A stretch of 64,000 nucleotides of DNA from Meghimatium bilineatum (GCA_034231615.1 CM067322.1:66883354-66947353); one strand, 5' to 3'. Positions 10,380 to 21,835 are shown, counted from the stretch's first letter. Numbers and translations: made by a program. Notes: generated from the sequence alone by a model not told the origin.

Positions 10380-10530
10380 CAGTGGTCGACGGGCTAGTGC
10401 ATGTCACAGAAACTGTGAGGTTTCTGGACTATCAAGTTCAAATCACGGTTGGGTCTAGACTGTATCTTTCGGGGGTACACTTAAATTCTTCCAACATACA
10501 GGAAGATATGCAGTAATGAATTTATTTTTT
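10380..10530 (+). repeat. SINE-like dispersed repeat
   Basis: Contains a weak tRNA-like head (gggctagtgcatgtcac) with a B-box-like AGTTCAAATCA about 45 bp later, and the 3' segment atgcagtaatgaattt shared with the region near 3070. Assignment is tentative. Confidence 0.35.
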
Positions 10531-10689
10531 TTAATGTCTGCTCCTCTATTGTTTCACTTGGTGATAACCTGCACTAGTTTGTATTATGGCATGTACTATC
10601 AGGTATGCTGCCAACATACATTATCAGATGTGATTACATCGTGAACTAACAGGTGTAATGGCATGAAAGTGTCATGACAATGAACTTAC

Positions 10690-11000
10690 AGACGTCATGA
10701 CACAACATTAAGTACGATGACATCCTGAAGTATCCGGTAGTGTGTGGCAATAACAAAATTATGTTACTATAAACATTTTTAATGTGTGGCAGTGAAAATA
10801 TTATGTGACTACAAACTTGTAATGTGTGGCATTGATAAAACTGTGACTACAAACTTGTGTGGTAATAAAATTATGTGACTAAAAATTTGTGGTAATGTGT
10901 GGCAATGTCGAAATTATGTGATAGATTGTAGCCATTTGTCTATCCTGTGGCAGTAACAAAATTATGTGACTACAAACTTCTAGTAATGTATAGAAGTGAC
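10690..11000. repeat. degenerate tandem repeat of about 40 bp
   Basis: Repeated pieces of the type aaattatgtgactacaaact and taatgtgtggcaatgaca, with high divergence. It directly precedes the younger 24-bp array. Confidence 0.6.
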
Positions 11001-11039
11001 AAAACCATATGATTACACAGATTATGATGATGGCATTCT

Positions 11040-11665
11040 GATATTATATATGAGTAACAATCCAATATTATATATGTGTGACAATCTGATATTATATATG
11101 GGTGACAATGTGATATTATATATGGGTGACAATGTGATATTATATATGTGTGACAATCTGATATTATATATGGGTGACAATCTGATATTATATATGGGTG
11201 ACAATCTGATATTATATATGTGTGACAATCTGATATTATATATGGGTGACAATCTGATATTATATATGTGTGACAATCTGATATTATATATGTGTGACAA
11301 TCTGATATTATATATGGGTGACAATCTGATATTATATATGTGTGACAATTAGATATTATATATGTGTGACAATCTGCTATTATATATGGGTGACAATCTG
11401 ATATTATTATACATAGGTAACAATCCGATATTATATATGGGTGACAATCTGAGATTATTATATATGGGTGACAAAACTGATATTATATATGGGTGACAAT
11501 CTGAGATTACTATATAAGGGAGACAATCTAAGTTTATTATATATGGGCGACAATCTGAGATTACTATATAAGGGTGACAATCTGATATTTTTTATGGGCA
11601 ACAGTTTGAGTTTATTATATATGGGTGACAATTTGAAATTATTATATATGGGTGACAATTAGAAA
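11040..11665. repeat. 24/27-bp minisatellite, first block
   Basis: About 25 units of ctgatattatatatgggtga plus caat (24 bp), grading after 11400 into a 27-bp form with an extra att (ctgagattattatatatggg). The same unit recurs at 13516-14030, 14785-14935, 15105-15175 and 15640-16715, so these were probably one array. Open frames here are by-products of a stop-free unit. Confidence 0.95.
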
Positions 11666-11670
11666 TTATT

Positions 11671-13499
11671 ACACTGGTCAACATCAAATTTGCTGTCTAT
11701 GTTTTTTTTAAATAATTTTTTTTTAATTTTTTTTATTTTTACAGATTTAGGATAATTTGATTGTGCTGAATCCAAAAATCACATTGGTTTTGCTCAATCA
11801 GGTCAGGTTTTTTATCTAGCACCACATGATATTTTTTTAATAAGTGGGTCATGTTCCATGTCAAATCAATCAGTAAAACGACAATTGATTTCCACACATT
11901 TGATCAAAAGTGTTTTTTTTTTTTTCCTATTTAAAAGAACAAATGATATAGAAAGCAAGTATTTTATTGTTACATGTATGGATATTTTCACGCCATATGT
12001 TGCAAAATTTCTTAATCTATCTTGGAATATATTATGACAATTTCACATGTTTAAACTTACTAGTATTGCTAATTTTTTTGGTATTTTTTTAAGGTTTCAT
12101 GTGATTCAAATGGCTTCAACTAGAAGATCTTGCAGAAATACACGCATCACATTTTATCGCAACAGACATCAAGAGTTCCTCCATTTTTTCTTTGAAGAGA
12201 AGGACTGGGTGTACTGCACAGATATTGTTCACCTTCTGCAGAAGCTTTGAGTGCAGCATTATGAACCCAGAGATTGGAGACTCTTCATTGACAGCTGCAA
12301 GAGATCACTAAAATATGTCCTGCTTCACAATGGCAATCAGTTTGCTTCTGTACCCCTTGCTCACTTGACTACACTGAAGGAGAAGTATGAAGCGGTGAAG
12401 TATGTGCTGGATAAAGTTTCTTATTATCAGCACGAGTGGTATATGTGTGTTGACTTGAAGATGATGAATTTCCTATTGGGACAACAGTCTGGCTTTACAA
12501 AGTACCCCTGCTTTCTCTGCATGTGGTATAGTAGGGACAGGTCTCAGCACTATACCAAGAAGGACTGGCCTGCACGAGAAGAATTGGTGCCAGGTAGATT
12601 AAAGAACATCGTCAACAATCCTCTGGTAGACAGAAACAAGATACTATTCCCGCCACTGCATGTCAAGCTTGGCTTGATTAAACAGTTCACCAAAGCCCTG
12701 GACAAGGATGGTGGCTGCTTCACTTACTTGTGAGGTTGAAAGGTGGCATTTTTGATGGTCCTCGAGTTCATCAGCTCATCAGAGATCCTGAGTTTGAAAA
12801 AGCAATGAACAAATTGGAATTGGAAGCATGGAAGGCCTTTGTTCTGGTTGTGAAGAATTTTTTGGGCAACATCAAAGCCAGTAACTATGAAGTTGTCAAC
12901 AATATGCTGACTGCTTTCAAAAACCTTGGATGCAACATGAGCATAAAAATGCATTATTTATTTTCACATATGGATTGGTTTCCCGAGATTCGTGGATCAA
13001 TGAGTGACGAGCAGGGAGAGAGGTTCTGTCAGGACGCAAAAGAGATGGAGACCAGGTATCAAGGACATTGGGATGCAGTAATGATGGCTGATCACTGCTG
13101 GACTCTGAAAAGAGACTACCCTACTGCTGAGTACTGAAAGTCGAAGAAATTGAAGTTTATGTCTTGAATTTTGCTCAGTGATGACATAATTTACATGTCC
13201 TTACCTTTTTCAATGTCTTCTCTCATTTATATAATTCCATGTTTGTAACATTTAATAAATACATTCTGTTAAATATTTTTTATGTGAGAAATGTAACACA
13301 TAAATCAAGTACTAATATCACCAAAATGTAATTATGAATAAAATTCTATAGTCAGAGAATATAATTTCTTTTAATCAATTTAGAAAAAAAAACCTGACCT
13401 GATTGAGAAAAAGGAATGTCCTTTTTGGCTTCAGTGGCACAAAATGCTTCTAATTCAGTTAAAAAATTGTAGATAGCTTTCAACTTTATTTTTGTGTGT
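11671..13499 (+). mobile_element. 1.8-kb inverted-repeat element carrying a transposase-like gene
   Basis: An insertion inside the minisatellite. Inverted repeats flank the gene: tcaatcaggtcaggtttttt at 11794-11813 has its exact reverse complement at 13387-13406. Similarity extends outward in degenerate form (tgtgctgaatccaaaaatca against tgtgccactgaagccaaaaa) for about 100 bp on each side, making long terminal inverted repeats likely. The outer limits and target duplication are obscured by AT-rich repeats, so the ends are approximate. I cannot assign a superfamily. Confidence 0.65.
12110..13137 (+). pseudogene. transposon-borne gene of unknown superfamily, broken
   Basis: Three consecutive blocks make one protein of about 340 residues broken by one stop and one frameshift. 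The first starts MASTRRSCRNTR and includes EFLHFFFEEKDWVYCTDI. It ends at a TGA at 12248. The second (12251-12733) has VDLKMMNFLLGQQSG, YPCFLCMWYSRDR and PPLHVKLGLIKQFTKALDKD. The third (12730-13137) has KGGIFDGPRVHQLI, NFLGNIKASNYE, EQGERFCQDAKEME, RYQGHWDAVMMADHCW. I recognise this from multicopy uncharacterised proteins in arthropod genomes. The C-F-L-C pair with downstream H and W residues suggests a metal-binding or nuclease-like fold, but no catalytic motif is assigned. Flanking inverted repeats support a DNA transposon gene. The light damage points to a fairly recent insertion. Confidence 0.7.
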
Positions 13500-13515
13500 A
13501 AATCAGCGTTTTATA

Positions 13516-14030
13516 TATATAGGTAACATTCTGAGATTATTATATATGGACAATAATGTGATACTATATATGGGTGAAAATCTGAGATTATTATATATGG
13601 GTAACAATCTAAGATTATTATATATGGGTAACAATCTGAGATTATTATATATGGGTAACAATCTGATACTATATATGGATGAAAATCTGAAATTATTATA
13701 TATGGGTAACAATCTGAGATTATTATATGGGTAACAATCTGAGATTATTATATGGGTAACAATCTGAGATTATTATATATGGGTAACAATCTGAGATTAT
13801 TATATATGGATAACAATCTGAGATTATTATATATGGGTAACAATCTGAAATTATTATATATGGGTTACAATCTGATATTATATATGGGTGACAATCTGAG
13901 ATTATTATATATGGGTAGCAATCTGAGATTATTATATTTGGGTAAAAATAGGGATTATTATATATGGGTAACAATCTGATACTATATATGGGTGAAAATC
14001 TGAGATTATTATATATGGGTGACATCTGTG
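13516..14030. repeat. 27-bp minisatellite, second block
   Basis: About 19 units of ctgagattattatatatggg plus taacaat, with some 24-bp units lacking one att. Same family as 11040-11665, on the far side of the transposon insertion. Confidence 0.95.
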
Positions 14031-14034
14031 TTGC

Positions 14035-14600
14035 AATCTGGGCTTGAACTTCTAGCTCATGATGCAAAGAATAGGATCACTGTCTTCTTTCCAGGCATGT
14101 CATAGGAGGCGGCTAAAGAAAAGTTGTGAGATAGGCTGACAATATGTCACCTGTGAAAAAATCATCATTGTTACATCTTGTCTTAATTTCTTACTTTTGT
14201 CTTTCATGAAATAATTCCCAGGGATTATGAAGTGAGGCAGGACAGTGGAAATTGTACCTTTGTCCTTTTTTGTAACAGACTCCTAGGTGATGGGAAATGT
14301 TATATGTGCCATCACTTTGGATGGGTCAATTAATCTGACAGAAGAATGATGAGTTAGTTTGCCCAGAAGTTTGTGCTCTGCTTCTTGGCAGGATGTGATA
14401 ATCCTGGTTCACTGAAATGCCTCCCTTCAAAGACTAAACATACATCCATAAACCATGATTTACACATCCATGTCTTTGAGATCTTATAAATGTCTAACAC
14501 AAATAAGAACTTGTGCTTTTGTTAGAAAGGCTATGGAATGTTAGGAGCTACCTGTTCACAACTAAATCAAGGGATAAAGTTCCAGTGTCTGGTAACAACC
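14035..14600 (+). repeat. dispersed repeat R1 with SINE-like head, copy 1
   Basis: Shares blocks in order with 26735-27357: gatgcaaagaatagg, catgtcataggaggcggcta, gataggctgacaa, then further down gtaacagactcctaggt, agaaaggctatg, gctacctgttca and the end gtctggtaac. The cgtcgta/ggcgactaa-like core is shared with SINE family A, but the rest differs. It has no long open frame and no tRNA-like head. Confidence 0.6.
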
Positions 14601-14784
14601 ATAAACAGGAAATATGTGGCTGGGGTAGCACAGGGCAAATATCAAAATGAACAAAATTAGGTATAAATGTTACCAGAACAAGTGAATAAAAAACGTAATT
14701 GTGTCTCATTGTTAGGTTGTTTTATCGGCTTATTTTGCTAACGCTTATACCTATTTTTGCTCACAGATAAATGGATTATTTGAT

Positions 14785-14935
14785 CATCATAATGGGTGAG
14801 AACAGATTATTATACGTGGGTGACAATCCGAGATTATTATATTGGTGACAATCTGAAATTATATATATAGGTGATAATCCTGGATAATTATATATGGGCA
14901 GTATTGTGATATATATGGGCGACAATCTGAGATTA
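14785..14935. repeat. minisatellite, third block, degenerate
   Basis: Five or six decayed units of the gagattattatatgggtgac type. It connects the 13.5-kb block with the later blocks. Confidence 0.8.
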
Positions 14936-14937
14936 CA

Positions 14938-15100
14938 CGATGGATACAACGCCAGGGGCAGACCTTGCAAACGATGGATTACAGAAATAAGAGTCAATGA
15001 AAACAAACATATATGTAGCACACAAAAAAACATCTCCAGAGAACTCTTCAACCCCTGATGCTGCAAGGCATAAAGGGGTATAAAGCAAATAGAAAAAAAG
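14938..15100 (+). pseudogene. LINE 3' tail fragment
   Basis: Reads RYNARGRPCKRWITEIRVN and then ISRELFNP before a stop, the C-terminal end of the same LINE family as 36590-37310 on the minus strand (RPRGRPGKRWTTEIKEAT, then ISRKLFYP). It is inserted in the minisatellite. Confidence 0.7.
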
Positions 15101-15104
15101 AAAT

Positions 15105-15175
15105 TGATCTGAGATTATTATGTATGGGTGACAATCTTAGATTATTATATATTGGTGACATCCTGAAATTATAAT
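15105..15175. repeat. minisatellite, fourth block
   Basis: Two or three units (ctgagattattatgtatggg, atcttagattattatatatt) after the LINE tail. Confidence 0.8.
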
Positions 15176-15179
15176 TATG

Positions 15180-15640
15180 ATATATTACACACACACACAC
15201 ACATAGACATATATATATATATACAGGGGCAGTCAGAACAAATATATAATACACCTCCAGCTATTGTGCTTTTGCAGCAAAAACAAACAGAAAAATTCAA
15301 TAGAATTTACAACATGACTACATTTAATTCTTGGAACAATGAAAAGCAGTCCCATTATAGAAATGACACTTCTATATATGCAAAGAAAATACAAAATGAA
15401 TTATCTTACAATTTGAAAAAAATCAAGAAGGCTGAAAGGAAACCCTCTTAATATGGGTAACAATCTGAGACGATTATATATGAGTTCAAGAAACAATGAA
15501 TAACAGACTTCTACAGCAAAGTTGAAACCACCTAACAAAAGAATCACATATTCAATACACTCAATTTACTAGAGCATGATATTAACATGTGCAAGATGTT
15601 AATCTCCTGAATCATGGACACTCAACCAAAATGAAACGAC
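15180..15640. other. CA/TA microsatellites and unassigned sequence
   Basis: A (CA)n then (TA)n run at 15187-15225, followed by unassigned AT-rich sequence interrupted by a single minisatellite-like unit near 15455-15480. Probably another insertion in the array, but no family recognised. Confidence 0.45.
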
Positions 15641-16715
15641 AAAAATATAATGTGGATGACAATCTGAGATTATTATATATTGGTGGCTATCTGATATTGT
15701 TATAGATTGGTGGCAATCTAAGATTATTACAGATTGATGACAATCTGAGATTATTACAGACTGGTGACAATCTGAGATTATTACAGATTGATGACAATCT
15801 GAGATTATTATATATTGGTGACTATCTGATGTTATATATTGGTGGCAATCTAAGATTATTATAAATTGGTGGCAATCTAAGATTATTACAGATTGATGAC
15901 AATCTGAGATTATTACAGACTGGTGACAATCTGAGATTATTACAGATTGATGACAATCTGAGATTATTACAGACTGGTGACAATCTGAGATTATTATATA
16001 TAGGTGACAATTTGCTATTGTTATATACGGCGACAATCTAAGATTATTATATCTTGGTGTTAATCCAAGATTATATATTGGTGACAGTCTGAGGTTATTA
16101 TATATTGGTGTCAATCCGAGATTATATATTGGTGACAAACTGAGGTTATTCTATATTGATGATAATCTGAAATTATTATATATTGTGACAATCTGATATT
16201 ATTATAGATTGGTGGCAATAATAGATCATTACAGATTGATGACAATCTGAGATTATTAGATATTGTGACAATCTGATATTATATATTGATGACAATCTGA
16301 GATTATTAGATATTGGGACAATCTGATATTATATATTGACGACAATCTGATATTATATATTGATGACAATCTGAGATTGCTACAGATTGGTGGCAATTTG
16401 AGATTATTATATATTGTGACAATCTGATATTATTATAGATTGGTGGAAATTTGAGATCATTACAGATTGATGAGAATCTGATATTATTAGATATTGATGA
16501 CAATCTGAGATTATTATAAATTGGTGACAATCTCAGATTTATATATTGTGACAATCTGAAATTATTATAAATTGGTGGTAATCTGAGATTATTATATATA
16601 GGTAACAATCTGCTATTGGCGACAATCTAACATTATTATATATTGGTGTCAATCTATTACATATGGTCAACAAGCTGAGATTATGGGTATCTACACAGTA
16701 TCTGAATTTCATTAT
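15640..16715. repeat. minisatellite, fifth block
   Basis: Around 38 units of ctgagattattacagattga plus tgacaat and variants with tatattggtg. Same ancestral unit as at 11.0 kb but with the gattg/tattg replacement for tatggg, so this block diverged and then amplified its own variants. Alternating variants (gattgatga, gactggtga) repeat as dimers at 15720-15985. Confidence 0.9.
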
Positions 16716-16799
16716 GTCTTTCATCTATCGTCATTTCCACATATGCCATTTAGCGCTGTAGGGAAAAGTTGGAGTTGTCTGCTTTTGGCCATTTCGGTA

Positions 16800-17130
16800 G
16801 ATTTACAGGCAGATTTTACTATTTAGTTTGTTTTACAGGTTGTTTTAACTACCAGTAACTAGTCTTACAGGTAGCTTTAACTATTTAGTTATACAGGTTG
16901 ATTTACCTAACTAGTAGTACAGGTAGATTTAACTTAAGTTTTACAAGTTGTTTTACTAACTAGTTTTACAGGTAGATTTAATTTAGTTTTATAGGTTGCT
17001 TTAACTATTTAGTTTTACAAGTAGTTTTAACTACCAGTAACTAGTCATACAGGTAGATTTAACAATTTTGTTTTACATGTTGATTTAACTAGTTTTACAA
17101 GATGATTTAACAACATTTAAATGAATCTGT
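16800..17130. repeat. degenerate tandem repeat of about 27 bp
   Basis: Irregular repeats of ttttacaggtagatttaact and tatttagt. Old, no coding content. Confidence 0.75.
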
Positions 17131-17285
17131 AAAACTAAATAGTTATATAAGGGCCTATTGATATATGCCCTTATAGACTAATTATCATATTTTACTTTTC
17201 CAAGAAATATTAACCAGCTGAACCTTTATATTACTAATTTTTCACTGTGTGTAACTTTACATATATATATATACACACACACACC

Positions 17286-18005
17286 ACAGTGCCTATTTTC
17301 TGGGGGGGGGGTGTCACTGGTATATGCCATACCTTTACCGTGAGCTGTGCTGTTATTGGTACTTTGTTATTTTAATTCTGCATCAGCCCAAAGAAACTTC
17401 ATGTCCAAGAAAAAATAAGAATTACAATATGAAAAAATAAGAATTACAATATGAAAAAATAAGAATTACAATATGAAAAAAACTCTCAAATCAATTTCTT
17501 CTATTTTTGGTCAAATTTGTTGAGAATTTGAAATGCTTTTATATCTAGCCTAGTAATTAACAATGAGGAACCCAAAACTGGTGAAATGCAAAACACATCC
17601 CCTTTTTAAGACAGTGGGACTAAATAAATAATTTATTTCACAAAATAGTTCACTCTATATAATATATATATAAACTATATAATTACATTATCAATGATTT
17701 TAAGTTATTGTAGTTTCTCCTAAAATTATGCTAATAAGTTTATGATAAATAATATTTTTGTTTTCACATTATTATTATTGACTTATTTTAAAATTATTTA
17801 AAAACTTAATAATAATAATTAACTTATTTTCACCTAATTTAGCAAACTGCAAAGTTTAAGTGATAAAATGAAAAAGTTCTTTTTTAAAAGAATAATCCTA
17901 GTAAATATTAGGCTTATTTATTTTATTCTAGAAGGCTAGCTTATAGTTTATTGACTTGTTAACACTCAGTTAAGTCATAAACTAGTGACCCCCCCCCCCC
18001 CCCAG
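17286..18005. mobile_element. possible non-autonomous element with G-rich inverted ends
   Basis: The left end reads gcctattttctgg, a run of G, then tgtcactggtata. The reverse complement of the right end reads acctataatctgg, a run of G, then tcactagtttat. Placement of the G-run and flanking words in inverted order suggests terminal inverted repeats of an element of about 720 bp. Homopolymers make this weak, and no target duplication was resolved. Confidence 0.3.
17408..17480. repeat. 22-bp tandem repeat, three copies
   Basis: Three copies of gaaaaaataagaattacaat plus at. Confidence 0.9.
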
Positions 18006-18009
18006 ATTA

Positions 18010-19660
18010 TAGGTTATCTAGTTCAAACAGCAATGGTTGATCCTATTTGTTGGCCAAGTATTAGTATGTAAATTGATTTTAAGGCAAAATAACTAATTAG
18101 GTATTAGAAACTATAAATTCAATTATTAGGCCTATAATATTTAAAATTAATTTTCAATATTAAATAAATATGAATATTAACATGGCCAGGACTAGTTTTA
18201 CCTCCTAACTGTCATCGTCTAATCTGCATGTTGTCATTACGCAGGTTACTAGCACATAGAAGAGTACTCCGGTCACAAACACAATCTAATCAAGCTACTG
18301 CTTTGTTATACAGGAATAACATGTTTGTTTAGCTACCTCGCATCGGTCATGAATGACCACAAAAGCTCTGATTTTTCCACGCTCTGTGCCGTGACCTTTA
18401 TCATTCACAACAGTTTATGAATGAACAATCGCGGACTAATTTTGTATACAGAGCACCCTGTGTCAAAATGCCTTTGTAGCAGAAATGTATTTGCGGTGAA
18501 TACTACATAACACGTCTCATAATACAAACTCCAATGAAAATTTCAATATATTGTTTCATGTAAACTGGCAGACGAACGGAATGCCCTCTTGCCAGCCTCG
18601 GTTTCTACAACGGTATCTGAAAGCTGGTTGTTCGTCCATCATCCATGTCTGTGTCAGAAAACCTGCTGATGGAATCCGTCACATTTCGCCTCCTAGTCTG
18701 CTTAAATACAGAAACTAGGCGTTCTTCTAAACCAGAAGTATTACTACTTACTTTTCGGTCGACCCTTTAATCATCTTTGTCTGCTCATTTTTATGAAGGG
18801 TCCTTGCTAATTGACCACATAAGAGTATTAGCAGATGATAGCTACCGCATCAAGTTTACCACAAGACAGGAAACGCGAAGCACTCACTTAGGCTTCAACA
18901 AAAATAGTTCCATTTGCAACAAGTTTAACTATATAGTTCCTAAAAACATGATCTCAAAGATTGAATATTTATAAATTTTGAAACAAAGATGACATTTTTC
19001 TAGCATGCTAGCTAGCTATGATATCAAATATATAAGTCAATTATTCGCGTAGTAATACAGAGACTGTGGAAAAAAAACAGCAGGATTTTAAATAGTGCAT
19101 ACTTCATTATGCAAAGAGAGTCCTTTCAGTGTGAGACATAGGTCCATCTGTAAAGGGGGGAGGGGGGATACCTCACTTTGTGTTTCGCCACTATGACATC
19201 TATGCACGGTTGTTTTTATTCTGAATTTTAAAAAAATAATTTACGTTTGAGAATAGCTGATTTATCTATATGGCAACACACGTAGGCCTATACATTGCAG
19301 GTCCAACGCTCTCTGTTGTGAGAGCATAACACATATCTCATATTGCTATTAGTAACGACTATGAACTTGCCGATCAATTGCCCTACCGCCACTAGGGGGA
19401 AGGTATGTGGGGGAGAGAGTTGATTAACCAAGACAATGTCGAGCAGTTATGTCATCCTATTCATATTCAGATCGCTCCGCCCCCTCCGTCTAGTTTATCA
19501 GCTTGCCTTGTTGTTACCGTGTCCTGCCCAGTGTAAACAAATATTGCAGGGCAACTTTGTGAATGACACTACATCAGAGGCGCGTGTTGGTGATCATTGA
19601 TTGCACTGGTTTAGTTCATTCATGGCCTAATGCGTGTGTATCTTTTTAAACTCATTCAGT
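18010..19660. other. repeat-poor, CpG-bearing region, possible regulatory DNA
   Basis: The longest part of the window without recognised repeats. CpG dinucleotides are visibly more common than in the flanks, and a GC box (gctccgccccctccg) sits at 19475-19489. Together with the ATG and donor at 19700-19719 this could be a promoter, but no TATA or initiator is diagnostic. The strand is unresolved. Confidence 0.3.
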
Positions 19661-19699
19661 CTATCGACCTCGGCGCGGACAAAACAAGCACGGCCAAAG

Positions 19700-19719
19700 A
19701 TGGTAATACAAAGAAATCG
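19700..19719 (+). CDS. possible first coding exon end (ATG plus splice donor)
   Basis: An ATG in good context (ccaaagATGG) is followed by six codons (VIQRNR) and a consensus-like GTGAGC donor at 19720. It lies about 215 bp after a GC box in the most CpG-bearing part of the window. Seven codons cannot identify a gene. It could be chance. Confidence 0.2.
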
Positions 19720-20074
19720 GTGAGCTAATGTTTTCATTCTGTGTTTAACTTTAAATGCACAAGCGCTGACTGCGTATCGAACGAGTAAGCAGTATCGTTG
19801 AATTAAAAGGCAAGGAATGAAAATTAATGCATTTACATTATTTGCACAGTAATCATTTACACAGATGGCACGGTCATAAGAAAGAAATAAGGTGTGGATG
19901 AGGTTTTGTAGCCTACCAAAATGGCAGAAAAAAATGGTAGATATCTACTGCCTAACTATCTATGCCATTATTAAGGCCATATATCGAATATAAGTAGCGA
20001 TAGAGGCAATGACGGCGACTCCTTCGTGGTTGATAGCGCCACTAGCACACACACATGAATTATATGAACAAACC

Positions 20075-20145
20075 CGCAGATAAGGTAGGGGGTTGGGGTT
20101 CAAAACTCCCCATTTTGGACGTAAGAACATAACATGTAGTACTCT
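20075..20145. repeat. dispersed repeat R2, copy 1
   Basis: Contains cccgcagataaggtaggggg and ggacgtaagaacataac. Related segments occur at 23185-23315 and 24425-24575 (cccgcagacaaggagggggg, ataagaacatatcg, actaggaacttaaccaaaag). Function and ends unknown. Confidence 0.4.
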
Positions 20146-20631
20146 TCTTCTCGTTTGCAGTTTGACATGTCTACAACTCAAGTCTTGCTTTCTTAATAAA
20201 TGCTGCTGTATTTGAAAGCTCCTAAATGCCCCATACATCTTTCTGTGGATATCCATCTCTGTGGGCCAGTGGTCTTCCCTTAATTGGTTTAGTGTCTTGC
20301 AGGATATGTACAGCAGTCTGTAGAATGATAGAAATGGGAGTGGATAGGTAAGAAAGAAAGTGTTGTTTTTTTGGGAATGATCTGAAGAACCCACAACTGA
20401 CTGGTGCACTGACAAGCAGGTTGGCTGATGGGTTGGCGAGCTGAACACTTATGGTAGTGCCATGATACTGATATCTAAATAAGGATCAAGAATAGAAAGT
20501 AAGAGATAAGTGATAGGGTGTTATGGTCAACCCATCAATTGTACTGAAAATGAATGAAAATATACAAACCAACCAGTAACACGAAGTTAAAACTATAACG
20601 AACAACAAGCATATGCAACGTTTCAGCTATA

Positions 20632-20894
20632 CTCTGTTCACTCTAAGACTGAAGTGGGTCAGTGCTTCTGGTTGGTTGTTGGCCGCGAACGTATTCATCG
20701 ATTATTAAGTGCCCAATAATATTGTTTTTAAATTTCGTTTTTAAATGTTGTTTAAACTGTTTAAATATTGTTTGTAAATGTTTTGAATAATATTGTTTTA
20801 ACGACATGTCATCAGCTATTTAAAAATCACCCGTTGTCGCGGAGTAATGTAGGGGTGTGTTTTGGCCACATCATCATTCTTAGAGTGAACAGAG
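20632..20894. mobile_element. 263-bp TA-flanked MITE (Tc1/mariner type)
   Basis: Perfect 17-bp terminal inverted repeats ctctgttcactctaaga (20632-20648) and its complement (20878-20894), each next to TA (20630-20631, 20895-20896). This fits the TA target duplication of Tc1/mariner-type elements. The interior is AT-rich and non-coding. Confidence 0.65.
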
Positions 20895-21108
20895 TATTGA
20901 AAGGATGTTCAAGAATGAGAAACAAAGTGTACGGATAAATGCACTAAAAGTCGGCAATATCAAAAGGTTTTGGTTATTGGTAGCGTATCCTATTCAGGAC
21001 GTAGTCATCAACCCAGCATTTTTTTTGCCGTAGTAATTTTCTAAGCAATATAGATACGTTCAGTAGTTTTCCATTCCTTTCTGAACGGTCCGGATGCACG
21101 AATGTTTG

Positions 21109-21173
21109 TGGTGGGGATCGAACTCGGTACCTTGACGTCACAGACGCGCTCTGTACCACATCGTCGCAGTTCC
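21109..21173 (-). repeat. tRNA-like segment, probable SINE head
   Basis: Minus strand carries an A-box-like stretch (gatgtggtacagagcg) and a B box GAGTTCGATCC about 30 bp on. The spacing is tRNA-like, but acceptor pairing is poor. Confidence 0.4.
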
Positions 21174-21179
21174 ATTTTG

Positions 21180-21830
21180 GTTATAATCATTATAAACCAA
21201 TAACCAAACTGCATTTATGCTCCAGGTAAGTTGTAGTCATTATAAACCAATAACGAAACTGTATTTATGCTCGAGGTAAGTTATAGTCATTATAAACCAA
21301 TAACCAAACTCTGCATTTATGCTCCAGGTAATTTGTAGTCATTATAAACCAATAATCAAACTGCATTTATGCTCCAGGTAAGTTGTAGTCATTATAAACC
21401 AATAATCAAACTGCATTTATGCTCCAGGTAAGTTATTGTCATGTGACGTATTCTCTCCCGAACTGTCTCTCCCCCAATGAACTCCCTGAACCCTTCTCTG
21501 TCTTGGCAAGCGGCTTGAATTTTCCAACGACATATTCATGCTATCTTTAATGTCGCCGGACCATCGTCTTCTTGGTCTGCCATTTCTCCTCCTCCAAGGT
21601 GCTAAGTTATAGTCAGTTTAAAACCAATAATAAACTCTACTTATATGCACCAGGTAAGTTGTAGCCATTATAAAGCAATAGCCAAAAGGTAAGTTAATAG
21701 TAATTATAAAACAATAATCAAATTCTACATATGTGCTCCAAGTAAAGTTATAGACACTCTAAATCAATAATCAAACTGTTTGCATATATGGTCCAGGTAA
21801 GTTATAGTAATATCAGGGGATACTGATTTA
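21180..21830. repeat. 50-bp tandem array, interrupted
   Basis: Five good copies (21180-21435) of a unit with gtagtcattataaaccaata and actgcatttatgctccaggt, then four degenerate copies after 21600. A LINE 3' fragment separates the two parts. Confidence 0.9.
21437..21600 (-). pseudogene. LINE 3' fragment inside the 50-bp array
   Basis: The minus strand reads RRRNGRPRRRWSGDIKDSMN, like the C-terminal RGRPRKRW..DIK block of non-LTR retrotransposon ORF2. It lies between two halves of the tandem array, so it is an insertion. Confidence 0.55.
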
Positions 21831-21835
21831 CTGAC

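Noticed and set aside
12724..12954. Minus-strand 76-codon frame
   Set aside because: Shadow of the plus-strand transposon gene; all recognisable motifs are on the plus strand.
19960..20450. 162-codon minus frame
   Set aside because: One stretch weakly resembles a LINE thumb region, but no motif is firm, so it was not annotated.
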